Below are positions 49,664 to 57,989 of a stretch of DNA of 64,000 bases, one piece after another. The position numbers were made by a program, and so were the translations under genes. The DNA is from DASYAE01 sp036501535 (GTDB lineage Bacteria > Actinomycetota > Actinomycetes > Streptomycetales > Catenulisporaceae): the NCBI GenBank assembly GCA_036501535.1, contig DASYAE010000157.1:109946-173945 (forward strand), in the 5' to 3' direction. Under the pieces are notes generated by a model. That model had not been told where the DNA came from, made no database searches, and saw nothing but the letters and a program-made list of their open reading frames with translations. Numbering within the stretch: position 1 is the stretch's first letter; each line of letters begins with the position of its first letter.

Positions 49664-49858
49664 TCACAGTGAGCGCTTCAAGCGCCCTAGCTCACGGCGA
49701 AACTCTTCAGATAGCTCAGCATCGGCCGTGACCTTGCACACAAGGTTAAGGACGAATGGCCCAGGTCGGTCCGCACTAACTTGATCAGCTGCTTTGTTGA
49801 GCTGATCTACAAGGCTGTCCACATAGGATTCCATATCGCGTCGTGGCCTGTCAGCCAT
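49664..49858 (-). CDS. Short hypothetical ORF, 64 aa (possible remnant)
   Basis: A 64-residue frame, MADRPRRDMESYVDSLVDQL then NKAADQVSADRPGPFVLNLV, ending RELGRLKRSL. Composition is protein-like (a charged amphipathic helix then strands), and base composition is lower in G+C than the neighbours. It begins about 100 bases from the left end of the IS701 element and may be a piece of a larger gene cut by earlier rearrangement. No family recognised. Confidence 0.35.
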   Translation of the reverse strand: MADRPRRDMESYVDSLVDQLNKAADQVSADRPGPFVLNLVCKVTADAELSEEFRRELGRLKRSL

Positions 49859-49962
49859 ACGACTAACGATCTCGAAAAGCCTCCTTGCCTTCGGCGGACA
49901 TGAGACAGAACGCGCTGAGGCCGACCAATCAAAGAGCCTGGAATATGAGCTAGCAAACCTAG

Positions 49963-51470
49963 TACGGCAGCCGCCAGTTGCGATGTGAGCTGGTGTGATG
50001 CGTGTGAGGGTTCTGTGTACATGGTGGCAGTCGCCCGGCGATCATGTGCTTGTGAGGACAAATGAATCGCAGGCGGCTGCCGTCGCCAGGATAGCTGCCG
50101 GGCTCGCCGTGCAGGAACGCCACCGGGTGTTGGGGTCGCTGCGCTGCTGCTTCGCACGCACCGGGACCTGGCTGCATGCCGGGAAGTATGTGAACGCGCT
50201 GGCCAGCGAGCTCTCGTCGCGCAATGGCTGGTCGATCGCCGAGCAGATCGGGGACCGGACACCGGACCGCACGCAGCGGTTGCTCAACCGTGCGTCGTGG
50301 GACGAGATGGCGGCGATGAGCCTGGTGCGCAGGCATGTCGTGGCCGGGTTGGACCAGGCGGCGCAGCACGGCCGCCACCGACGGCTGGCCGTGGGAGCAC
50401 TCGACGAAACGGGGCAGGAAAAGCAGGGCTCGTGCACCGCCGGTGTCAAGCGTCAGTACATGGGCTGTGCCGGGCGGGTCGCCAACGGCATCAACACGGT
50501 GCACCTGTCGTATGTCCGGGACAAGACGGGCCACGCGTTGATCGGCGCGAGGCAGTGGATCCCGGCCGAGGACCTCCAAGATCCGGTCAAGTCGCTGATC
50601 ACGGGACTCCCGGTGGACCTGCGGTTTCGCACCAAGGGCCAACTGGCCATCGACGTGCTCACCGACGCCTACGCCGACGCGGTCTGCTTCGACGTCGTGT
50701 GCGGCGATGAGGTCTACGGCAGCTGCACCGAACTGCGCCAGTTCCTCGAGGAGCGCGAGCAGGCATACGTGCTGCGCGTCGCCTCCTCCTTCCCGGTCAC
50801 ACTTGCCCCCGGTGTCAGGATGACCTGCGCGGGCACGGTGAAAGCGCTGTTGAAAGACAACCGCCACGGGGAGGTGCGCTCCGCCGGGACCGGCTCGCAA
50901 GGCGAGCGCTGGTATGCCTGGTCGTGGATCGCCACCGACCGTCCGCGCCACCATCTGCTGGTGCGCCGTCACCTGACCACCGGACAGCTCGCCTTCCACT
51001 ACTGCTTCGTCCCCGCAGGCCAGGTGACGTCCATGGCCCGGTTGATCAGGGCAGCGGGATTGCGATGGCCGGTGGAGGAAGGATTCGAGTTCGGCAAGGA
51101 CTACTTCGGCCTGGACCAGTGCCAGGCCCGGCTCTACACCGCGATCCTGCGCCACACCGTGCTGGTCATGCTCGCCCTGGCCATCTGCGCCCTGACCGCC
51201 GCCCGACTGCGGCACCGCACCGACACCCAGGCCCCACCGCCACGCAGACCGGACCAACCGCCACCACGCGACCCCGGCCTGACCCCGTTGACCGTCCACG
51301 ACATCCAACGCCTGCTCGCCGCCGCCTTGCACCGCACCACACCCGACGGACACCTCGAACACTGGCTCACCTGGCGACGCCGCCACCAAGCCCGAGCCCG
51401 CTGGTACCACCAACGCACCCGCCTCAGCCGCGAATACGCCCTGGTCAACTAGGAAATGGCGGCTGCCGTA
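49963..51470 (+). mobile_element. Complete IS701-family insertion sequence
   Basis: A 1508-bp element with terminal inverted repeats TACGGCAGCCGCCA (49963-49976) and TGGCGGCTGCCGTA (51457-51470), perfect over 14 bp. It is flanked by CTAG on both sides (49959-49962 and 51471-51474), the 4-bp target duplication expected for IS701. One intact transposase gene fills it. The matching ends, target duplication and open frame suggest a recent insertion. Confidence 0.92.
49998..51452 (+). CDS. IS701-family transposase
   Basis: 484 aa (ATG at 49998; a GTG at 49995 is one codon upstream). The DDE-type transposase shows SEQ-like opening LGSLRCCFARTGTWLHAGKY, then ALDETGQEKQGSCTAGVKRQ with the first catalytic Asp, YMGCAGRVANGINTVHLSY, VVCGDEVYGSCTELRQFLEE with the second Asp, and WPVEEGFEFGKDYFGLDQCQ with the Glu. 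The C-terminal end is Pro/Arg/His-rich. It catalyses cut-and-paste movement of the element. The start and stop lie within the terminal repeats of the element; no frameshift is seen, so it is likely active. Confidence 0.95.
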   Translation: MRVRVLCTWWQSPGDHVLVRTNESQAAAVARIAAGLAVQERHRVLGSLRCCFARTGTWLHAGKYVNALASELSSRNGWSIAEQIGDRTPDRTQRLLNRASWDEMAAMSLVRRHVVAGLDQAAQHGRHRRLAVGALDETGQEKQGSCTAGVKRQYMGCAGRVANGINTVHLSYVRDKTGHALIGARQWIPAEDLQDPVKSLITGLPVDLRFRTKGQLAIDVLTDAYADAVCFDVVCGDEVYGSCTELRQFLEEREQAYVLRVASSFPVTLAPGVRMTCAGTVKALLKDNRHGEVRSAGTGSQGERWYAWSWIATDRPRHHLLVRRHLTTGQLAFHYCFVPAGQVTSMARLIRAAGLRWPVEEGFEFGKDYFGLDQCQARLYTAILRHTVLVMLALAICALTAARLRHRTDTQAPPPRRPDQPPPRDPGLTPLTVHDIQRLLAAALHRTTPDGHLEHWLTWRRRHQARARWYHQRTRLSREYALVN

Positions 51471-51592
51471 CTAGGCGTGTTCGTGGTGCCGTCAAGACTC
51501 GTGGCACGGTCGGCGCGTGAGTTGTCCTGTGGGTCTCGCAAGGGTATGAGTCGTGTCTGCGGGCACGATCTGGACACTGAGCTGACCGGCAA

Positions 51593-52243
51593 TCAGGCCT
51601 CGTGGTCGAGGCCCTGCTCGATGGCGTATCGGGTCAGTTCCACGCGGTTGTGCAACTGCAGTTTGCCGAGCGTGTTCTGGACGTGGTTCTGCACGGTTCG
51701 GTGCGATACGACGAGGCGTTCGGCGATCTGTTTGTACGACAGGCCCTGGGCGACCAGGCGCAGGACCTCGGTCTCCCGCCCGGTGAGGCGGGGCGTGTCG
51801 GCGGCCGGGACTGGCTCGACGGCCAGCCGGTGGTACTCGCCCAGGACGAGGCCGGCCAGTCCGGGTGTGAACACCGGATCGCCCGCTGCCGTGCGCACCA
51901 CCGCGTCGAGGAATTCTGCGCGCCCGGCGGATTTCACCAGGTAGCCCAGGGCGCCGGCCTTCACCGCGTCGAGCACGTCCTGCTGCTCTCCGCTGGCCGA
52001 CAGTATCAGCACACGAACGGTTGGGTCGGTGGCGACCAGGCGGCGGATGACCTCCACGCCGGGCAGGTCCCCCAGCTGGAGGTCGAGCACGACGACGTCC
52101 GGCCGGGCCGCCGGCGCCACGCGTATCGCCTGCCCTCCGTCGCCCACGGCCGCCGTCACGTGGTAACCCGCCTCGGCGAGGTCTCGGACGACCGCGTCCC
52201 TCCAGATGGGGTGGTCGTCCACCACCATGACGCGCACCGGCAT
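51593..52243 (-). CDS. NarL/LuxR-family response regulator
   Basis: 216 aa from the ATG at 52243 (a GTG three codons earlier is possible). Receiver domain: VRVMVVDDHPIWRDAVVRDL, phosphoacceptor Asp in VVVLDLQLGDLPGV (about residue 54), LILSASG and YLVKSAG with the conserved Lys. The C-terminal LuxR helix-turn-helix follows: LTGRETEVLRLVAQGLSYKQ then IAERLVVSHRTVQNHVQNTL (about 150-200). It is phosphorylated by the histidine kinase encoded 50 bases upstream on the same strand and should regulate envelope genes. It resembles the MacR-type regulators of streptomycetes in the receiver sequence. Confidence 0.93.
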   Translation of the reverse strand: MPVRVMVVDDHPIWRDAVVRDLAEAGYHVTAAVGDGGQAIRVAPAARPDVVVLDLQLGDLPGVEVIRRLVATDPTVRVLILSASGEQQDVLDAVKAGALGYLVKSAGRAEFLDAVVRTAAGDPVFTPGLAGLVLGEYHRLAVEPVPAADTPRLTGRETEVLRLVAQGLSYKQIAERLVVSHRTVQNHVQNTLGKLQLHNRVELTRYAIEQGLDHEA

Positions 52244-52292
52244 GCACGACACGATATCCCGGCCTGGGGACGCCTCACCGTCCTCACCGTCC

Positions 52293-54314
52293 TCACCGTC
52301 GGGCCGGAGGCACCCGGGGCACCCGGAACTCCACCGTGGTGCCCTCGCCGGGCCGGCTGTCGATGGTCGTGGTGCCGCCGCGGTCGGCGATGCGGCCGCG
52401 CATCGACTGGGCGATCCCCAGCCGGCCCGCCTCGGCCGCCTCGGCCGGCCGCTGCGGCGGGAATCCGACCCCGTCGTCGCGCACTGTCACGCGGACCCCG
52501 TCCCGCTCGTTCTCCAGCAGGACCCAGGCATGCGCGTCGGCGCCGGCGTGCTCCCGCACGTTGTCCAGGGCGGCTCGGACCGCGGCGATCACCTCCGCCG
52601 CGGTTGCGGCCGGCAGCTCCACGGGCTGCGCCGGGGTGACGACTTCGACACCTGATGCGGCCAGCGCCTTCAACGGCGCGCGCAGGTCCTCAGCCTCGTC
52701 ACGACCGGCGTCCGCCCCGCCGGCCAGCAGGCCGCGCAGCGCCGCCTCCTGCTCGCCGGCGAGTGCGGCCAGTTCGCCGCCGCGGGGACCGAGCTCGGCG
52801 CCCTGCCGCTGCACCAGCGCCAGCACCTGGAGCACGCCGTCGTGGATCGGGCGGGCGAGCCGGTCGCGCTCGGCCTCGGCTGCCTCGCGCCGGATCTGCT
52901 CGGCCTGCTTGCGCTCGGCCCGTCGGGCGGCCAGCAGTTGCGCGAAGCCCATGCCGCAGAGGGCGATGCCGGCCACCGGGAGCAGGACGGCCGAGATGAT
53001 GACCTGTGAGGTGACGGGACTGTATGCGTAGTTCGACAGGCCGTAGCTTTCGGAGGTCAGCTCCAGCCCGCCGAAGGCCAGCACGCCGGCCAGCGGGCCG
53101 AGCACGGCCGGCACCGCGCCGCGCGGGGCCAGCGTCGGCACGACGGATCCGACGACCGAGGTGGCGGCGGCGGCGCAGAGTACGAGGATGAGCACCGCGG
53201 GGATCGTCGTGTGCTGCTCCGCCAGCTTCTCCGGGTCCCCAGTGGTCGCGCCGTACGCGATGACCAGCGCCGTCGCGGCGAGCAGCGTGAGCGTGGCGGC
53301 CAGCGGGAGGCGCAGCCGGCTGCCCGCGGCGGCCGCGCCGAGCGCCGCTCCCGCCAGCGCCGCCAACCACGGCGCCAGACCGTCGAGGTTGAGCGCCGAG
53401 ACCGCGAGGAGGGCCGGCGCCACGACGGCCACCTGCGCCGCCGCGGCGATCAGTGCCCCGGCAAGCGGCCAGAGGCCGGCGAGGGCCGCGAGCAGGAACA
53501 CGGCGACCAGGGCGATCGCACCGATCACGGCCCCCGTCGCGAAGTTGTGCCGGTAGATCGCGGACCAGCTGACCCCCAGCAGGTGCGCCAGGCTCGGGGC
53601 GGTGAGCAGCGACAGCGGGATCCGCATGGCCGCCGCCAGCGTGCCGGCCACTATCACGCGGACCCGCTCCCCCGGCCGGGAGCCGGCCGAACCCGCGGCG
53701 GCCGAGTCGCCCCGCCGGTGAAACCACACCGCCGGCGCCAGGCCGGCGAGTCCGACTCCGAGCAGCGCGATCTGCCAGGCGGGCACCGTACCCGGCACAG
53801 TGCCCCACGGAAGGACGTGCGTCATCGCTGAGCCGACCAGGCAGGAGCCCAGGACGAGCGCCGCGACGGCCGCGCCCCACCCCGCCGTCGTGCGGACCAG
53901 CCCTTGGGCGCAGGCCAGCAGCGCGACGACCGCGAGATAGAAACTGGCGGGCGGCGCAAAGCCCTCGATGACCATCCCGGTGGAGATGCCCCACTCGGCC
54001 AGGACGCCCGGCACGGCCAACAATCCCGCCGCTGCAAGGAGATACGGCCACCAGCGCAACAGGTACAGTCCGCACGCCGTCGCGGCCGCCGGTACCGCGA
54101 GGTACAGCCATTCCAGCAGTGTCGAGGGCGCGTAGTTCGAGAAGACGGTGCTGTACATGCCGCCAGTGAGGAACGACGGCACGTTGGTGGAAGTGGCCGC
54201 GACGAGGAATAGGCACCCGCCGACACCAGCCAGCACCGCCGGTAGCTTCCGCGAGGTGGGCGCGGGGTCGGGAGCGGGAGCCCGGGCCCGCAGCGTTTCC
54301 ATGCCGGGAATCAT
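52293..54314 (-). CDS. Membrane sensor histidine kinase (HisKA_3 type, MacS-like)
   Basis: 673 aa. The ATG at 54314, with AGGGAG upstream, overlaps the peptidase stop (ATGA). The N-terminal 430 residues contain some 12 hydrophobic helices, much more than the usual five or six of MacS kinases, so it may sense an integral-membrane or lipid signal. The kinase core is DRLARPIHDGVLQVLALVQR (phospho-accepting His, about residue 505) with the D-G-V-L-Q of the HisKA_3 family. The ATPase part follows: ALDNVREHAGADAHAW (N box), VRDDGVGFPP and GRLGIAQSMRGRI. It forms a two-component system with the downstream regulator, probably reacting to cell-wall state given its peptidase partner. Confidence 0.9.
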   Translation of the reverse strand: MIPGMETLRARAPAPDPAPTSRKLPAVLAGVGGCLFLVAATSTNVPSFLTGGMYSTVFSNYAPSTLLEWLYLAVPAAATACGLYLLRWWPYLLAAAGLLAVPGVLAEWGISTGMVIEGFAPPASFYLAVVALLACAQGLVRTTAGWGAAVAALVLGSCLVGSAMTHVLPWGTVPGTVPAWQIALLGVGLAGLAPAVWFHRRGDSAAAGSAGSRPGERVRVIVAGTLAAAMRIPLSLLTAPSLAHLLGVSWSAIYRHNFATGAVIGAIALVAVFLLAALAGLWPLAGALIAAAAQVAVVAPALLAVSALNLDGLAPWLAALAGAALGAAAAGSRLRLPLAATLTLLAATALVIAYGATTGDPEKLAEQHTTIPAVLILVLCAAAATSVVGSVVPTLAPRGAVPAVLGPLAGVLAFGGLELTSESYGLSNYAYSPVTSQVIISAVLLPVAGIALCGMGFAQLLAARRAERKQAEQIRREAAEAERDRLARPIHDGVLQVLALVQRQGAELGPRGGELAALAGEQEAALRGLLAGGADAGRDEAEDLRAPLKALAASGVEVVTPAQPVELPAATAAEVIAAVRAALDNVREHAGADAHAWVLLENERDGVRVTVRDDGVGFPPQRPAEAAEAGRLGIAQSMRGRIADRGGTTTIDSRPGEGTTVEFRVPRVPPARR

Positions 54315-54898
54315 GACTGATACTCCCTGGCCGCGCATACACCGGATGTGATCGTCGCGCCCGGATGGGGAAGGCGGGGCGGCCGGCCCTCCGGCCGGTA
54401 CTCGAAGTGCCACCATTCGTTGTCGTAGGGCCGATACAGGTGGTGCCGCGACCCGTACCGCTCCAGCCACCGGGCGCCCTCGGCCGGTCGCACGTCCATG
54501 GCGGTGCCGGTCACGTGGCGCGACTCGTGCGGCGGCAGGGTCCACTGCAGCGCGAGCCGGTGCGAACCAGTACGGCGCACTGTATCGGCGAACAGCTGCG
54601 CCTGCGCGTACGCGTCGCGGTAGCCGCAGGTCAGTCCGATCAGCTCGCCGTGGCACCACAACGCCTCGGTCCGCGCGGCCTCGAACGCGGCGCGGGCCGC
54701 CGGGGTCAGGCCGTCCAGGTTCTCCGCCGGGAAACGGGCCGCGAGCGCCCACCGGCAGGCGACGTGCCGGGCGCGGCGCGGTGCGACCGCGAAAGCCGGC
54801 GGCAGCAACGCGATCGAGAGCAGCCGCGCGGCGAGCCGGTAGAAGCGGTCACGGCGGCGCACCGTCCGGCTCGGGCTCGGCGTCAACAGTGCGAGCAT
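54311..54898 (-). CDS. M15/VanY-like D-alanyl-D-alanine carboxypeptidase
   Basis: 195 aa from the ATG at 54898. An N-terminal basic and hydrophobic segment (RLAARLLSIALLPPAFAV) may be a signal anchor. Zinc-site motifs are complete: PPHESRHVTGTAMDVRPAEG (S-x-H-x-x-G-x-A-x-D) and NEWWHFEYRPEG with the Glu-x-x-His pair. GLTCGYRDAYAQAQLF has the conserved substrate Arg. VanY-type enzymes trim the terminal D-Ala of stem peptides in the wall. Its stop overlaps the histidine-kinase start, so enzyme and sensor are made in step. In vancomycin clusters vanY is likewise controlled by a two-component system, but no vanHAX is present here. Confidence 0.9.
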   Translation of the reverse strand: MLALLTPSPSRTVRRRDRFYRLAARLLSIALLPPAFAVAPRRARHVACRWALAARFPAENLDGLTPAARAAFEAARTEALWCHGELIGLTCGYRDAYAQAQLFADTVRRTGSHRLALQWTLPPHESRHVTGTAMDVRPAEGARWLERYGSRHHLYRPYDNEWWHFEYRPEGRPPRLPHPGATITSGVCAAREYQS

Positions 54899-54989
54899 GC
54901 GAACAAGCTCGCATGATCAGCACGTCCCGAGCCTGAGTGTTGATACTCATTTTCTTCGGCGGGTGCGAGTGAGTATCCGGGGCGGCTGC

Positions 54990-55850
54990 TCAGAAGAGCG
55001 TCGGCGGACCGGCCGGGATCGGCTCGGCGAGCGCCTCGACCTCGGGCACGCGCGCCCGCACCTCGTCGTGGAAGCGGCGCGCGAGTTCGAGTGCTTCGAC
55101 GTTGTCCGGTGTGTGCACGAAGACGGTCGGGGAGCGGCCCTCGCGCAGCCAATCGGCGACCGTGCCGACCCAGGGCTGCCAGCCCTCAACGGTGCGCGCC
55201 GGGTCGTCGCGGCCGATGATGCGGACGACGGGGAAGCCGGTCAGGGCGAGCGAGCGGCGCGGCAGGCGCGGCTTTTTCGTCCAGGCCTCGCGCTCGGCGG
55301 CGGTGACCGGCGGGTCGGCGTAGAGGACGGTCGTGTCGATGGTCACCCACTCGGCGCCGACGTCGCCGAGGACCCTCTCAAGGTTCTGCTGCGCTCGCGG
55401 GTCCTCGAAGAAGGCGCGGTGGCGCACTTCGACCGCGAGCCGGTTCTCGCTCGGGAGCCGGCGCATGAACGCGGCCAGGGTGCCCAAGCCGGTCGGCCCG
55501 AAGGTTGGCGGGAGCTGGATCCACAGGGCGTGCACGCGCGGTCCGAGCGGTTCGATCGCGCCCAGGAAGCCGCGCAGGGACTCGTCCGCGCCGGCGCCGC
55601 CGGCGAGCCGCCGCTCGTGGGTGATCAGCCGCGGCAGCTTGAACAGGAAGCGGAAGTCGGCCGGCGTCTGGTCCGCCCAGGAGCCGGCCGTCTCGCGGGA
55701 CGGCGTCGCGTAGAACGTCGTGTTGCCCTCTACCGCGTTGCACCAAGTCGCGTACGCGCGCAGCCGCTCCTCCGGCGGCAGTGGATGGGGCAACTGGCGT
55801 CCCTGCCACGGCGTGTGGGACCACATCGCGCATCCGACGTGGAGTCTCAT
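54990..55850 (-). CDS. DUF72 family protein
   Basis: 286 aa. The DUF72 TIM-barrel pattern is plain: MRLHVGCAMWSHTPWQGR, YATWCNAVEGNTTFYATPS, FRFLFKLPRLITHERRL, LWIQLPPTFGPTG, LAVEVRHRAFFED and VFVHTPDNVEALELARRFHD. The fold resembles endonuclease IV and xylose isomerase barrels, with conserved charged residues at the strand ends, but no reaction is established for DUF72. It is a soluble cytosolic protein and appears to be a single-gene unit between the peptidase operon and the kinase gene. Confidence 0.92.
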   Translation of the reverse strand: MRLHVGCAMWSHTPWQGRQLPHPLPPEERLRAYATWCNAVEGNTTFYATPSRETAGSWADQTPADFRFLFKLPRLITHERRLAGGAGADESLRGFLGAIEPLGPRVHALWIQLPPTFGPTGLGTLAAFMRRLPSENRLAVEVRHRAFFEDPRAQQNLERVLGDVGAEWVTIDTTVLYADPPVTAAEREAWTKKPRLPRRSLALTGFPVVRIIGRDDPARTVEGWQPWVGTVADWLREGRSPTVFVHTPDNVEALELARRFHDEVRARVPEVEALAEPIPAGPPTLF

Positions 55851-56221
55851 GCCGGCGAGCCTAGCGAATCCACGGAGACGAAGGGAGCTGATATCTCCGT
55901 CGGAATCCGGAACCCGGAGCGTGGCGGCGGCGTCTTAAATCTTCGGGTGCCGGATCAAGGGAACCGACGTGTTCTCCGGCTTGGGTAGTCTCGACACGTG
56001 AGTTGCCCGAACACCAGTCGCCGGTCGGCGTGGGGCCGGCGGACCTGCCTGGGTCCGGGCGCCGCACGAGAGGTCGAGAGAGTCGCATGCAAGCCACCGC
56101 TGTATCAGCCCTCGAGGGGCGCATTCCGGCGCGCCCGCCAGGAGATGCGCGCCGTTTCCCCCGGGACCGCCGGGGTAGTCGGGCGACCGTGGGGAGAAGT
56201 GGCCTGACAGGGGAGCGCGAG
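55851..56221. other. 371-bp intergenic region upstream of the Ser/Thr kinase
   Basis: Divergent gap between DUF72 and the kinase leader ORF. I see no credible gene, repeat or operator; the A+T-richer stretch at 55860-55990 probably holds promoters for both directions. Confidence 0.5.
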
Positions 56222-56245
56222 ATGGCGTGGACCGGCCGTGGCTGA
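56222..56245 (+). CDS. Seven-codon leader ORF overlapping the kinase start
   Basis: ATG GCG TGG ACC GGC CGT, then GGC TGA, encodes MAWTGRG. GGGGAG sits six bases upstream of this ATG, whereas the kinase GTG at 56238 lies inside the last codons of this ORF and has no ribosome site of its own. Ribosomes ending on the leader could re-initiate on the kinase. Confidence 0.5.
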   Translation: MAWTGRG

Positions 56246-57971
56246 GCCCGAGGACGGCCCCGGGGACGGCGGTGCGCTGATCGCGGGACGGTACCGGCTC
56301 ATCGAGCAGGTAGGCCGCGGCGGGATGGGGACGGTCTGGCGCAGCAAGGACGAGGTGCTGGGCCGCACCGTCGCCGTCAAGCAGCTCACCGGCCACATCG
56401 GCGTGAGCGCGACGCTGGCCGACGAGGCCGTGCAGCGGGCCATGCGGGAGGCGCGGATCGCCGCGCGGCTGCACCATCCGAACGTCATCGGCATCTACGA
56501 CGTGGTCGAGGAGGACGACCGGCCGTACCTCGTCATGGAGTTCCTCAAGTCGCGCAGCCTCTCGGACATCCTGGTCGACGAGCCGACCCTGCCGACGCTG
56601 CCGATCCGGGAGCTCGCCCGCGTCGGCGCGCTGGTCGCGGGCGCGCTCACCGCCGCGCACGAGGCAGGGATCGTGCATCGCGACGTGAAGCCGGGCAACG
56701 TCCTGCTCGCGGCCGACGGGACCGTCAAGCTCACCGACTTCGGCATAGCCCGCGCGGTCGGCGACAAGACGGTGACCGCCGCCGGCGCGCTGGTCGGCAC
56801 GGTTGCATATATGGCCCCTGAGACCGGCTTGGGGCAGGTCGCCGACCAGCGCAGCGACGTCTACTCGCTCGGCGCCACGCTGTACACCGCGATCGAGGGC
56901 GAGCCGCCGTCCGGCTACGACGAGAATCCCATCGCCCTGCTTTACCGGATCGTGCACGAGGACATCACGCCGCCGAGGCGGGCCGGCGAGCTCGCCCCGG
57001 TGCTCGCCTGGATGCTCAAGCGCGACCCGATCCACCGGCTGACCATGCGGCAGGCGCAGCGGGCCCTGCAGCAGATCGCCGACGCGGCCGACGCCACCGA
57101 CGCGGTCGAAACCGCGGCCGCGGCGGCCGGGCCGGTCGCCGCCCTGCCGGTCCCCGATCAGGCTGCTGAGCCGGCCGCGCCGCAGCAGGAAGCGGCACAA
57201 GCACAGGCTGCTGAGACACCGGAGGCACCGCAGGCCGAGCCCGGCACGCCGTCGGACGCGGCCGAGCCGAAGGACGCGACGCCGGAACCCGTATCCGGAC
57301 TCGAATCCGATTCCGAACCTGGGTCCGGGTCAGCTGCCGCCGCCGAGCCGGAGCCCGCGTCCGGCAGGCGGCCGAGCGCCGTCGCGGCGGCCCTCGGCGA
57401 TAGGCGGCGGCAGGTGCTCATCGGCGCCGTCGCCGCGGCGGTGGTCGCGATGATCGTCGTCATCGCGCTGCTGACGACCGATCAGGGCGGCGGGGGCAAC
57501 GCCGGGGCGACCGGGGCGCAGACGCCGGCCAGCCGGTCCGCCGCCGCGAGCCGCTCGCCGACGCCCGCGCGCTCGCCCACCGCCGCCGCGCCGGCGCCGA
57601 CCGGCGGGTCGGGCCCGGCGTCGTCGTCCCCGAGTCCGTCGCCGTCGCCGCAGGACACCGCGCAGCAGTTGTCCTCGACCATCACCGACTACTACGCGAT
57701 GATGCCCGGCAACCTCAGCACGGCCTGGAACTGGATGACCGCCTCGTACCAGGAGAACACGGCCAAAGGCTATAGCGGCTACACCTCGTTCTGGGGCAAC
57801 ATCGCGAGCGTCACCGCCACGGACGTCAGCGCGCAGCCACCGGACTCGGTGACCGCGACGATCACCTATCACGAGAAGGACGGCTCCGTCATCACCGAGG
57901 TCACCGAGTTCGGCCTGGTGCTGCAGGACGGGCAGTGGAAGATCAACACCTCGTCGGTGATCAGCGGCTGA
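56238..57971 (+). CDS. Transmembrane Ser/Thr protein kinase (PknB family)
   Basis: 577 aa from a GTG at 56238; a TGA at 56205 in the same frame excludes longer forms. The cytosolic kinase domain (about 15-275) is complete: GRGGMGTVW, VAVKQL with the Lys, IVHRDVKPGNVLL, LTDFGIARA, GTVAYMAPE and SDVYSLGATLY. A 110-residue Pro/Ala/Glu linker comes next, then one membrane helix (about 390-414, VLIGAVAAAVVAMIVVIALL), a Ser/Pro spacer and an extracellular NTF2-like domain (STITDYYAMMPGNLSTAWNW). No PASTA repeats are present. The outer domain probably binds a ligand that controls signalling. Its translation seems coupled to the leader ORF. Confidence 0.92.
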   Translation: MAEPEDGPGDGGALIAGRYRLIEQVGRGGMGTVWRSKDEVLGRTVAVKQLTGHIGVSATLADEAVQRAMREARIAARLHHPNVIGIYDVVEEDDRPYLVMEFLKSRSLSDILVDEPTLPTLPIRELARVGALVAGALTAAHEAGIVHRDVKPGNVLLAADGTVKLTDFGIARAVGDKTVTAAGALVGTVAYMAPETGLGQVADQRSDVYSLGATLYTAIEGEPPSGYDENPIALLYRIVHEDITPPRRAGELAPVLAWMLKRDPIHRLTMRQAQRALQQIADAADATDAVETAAAAAGPVAALPVPDQAAEPAAPQQEAAQAQAAETPEAPQAEPGTPSDAAEPKDATPEPVSGLESDSEPGSGSAAAAEPEPASGRRPSAVAAALGDRRRQVLIGAVAAAVVAMIVVIALLTTDQGGGGNAGATGAQTPASRSAAASRSPTPARSPTAAAPAPTGGSGPASSSPSPSPSPQDTAQQLSSTITDYYAMMPGNLSTAWNWMTASYQENTAKGYSGYTSFWGNIASVTATDVSAQPPDSVTATITYHEKDGSVITEVTEFGLVLQDGQWKINTSSVISG

Positions 57972-57989
57972 CCGGGCCCGGCCGCGCGC

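Noticed and set aside
54311..54898. A vancomycin-resistance cluster
   Set aside because: VanY-like peptidase and a two-component pair are present, but no vanH, vanA or vanX-type gene is near.
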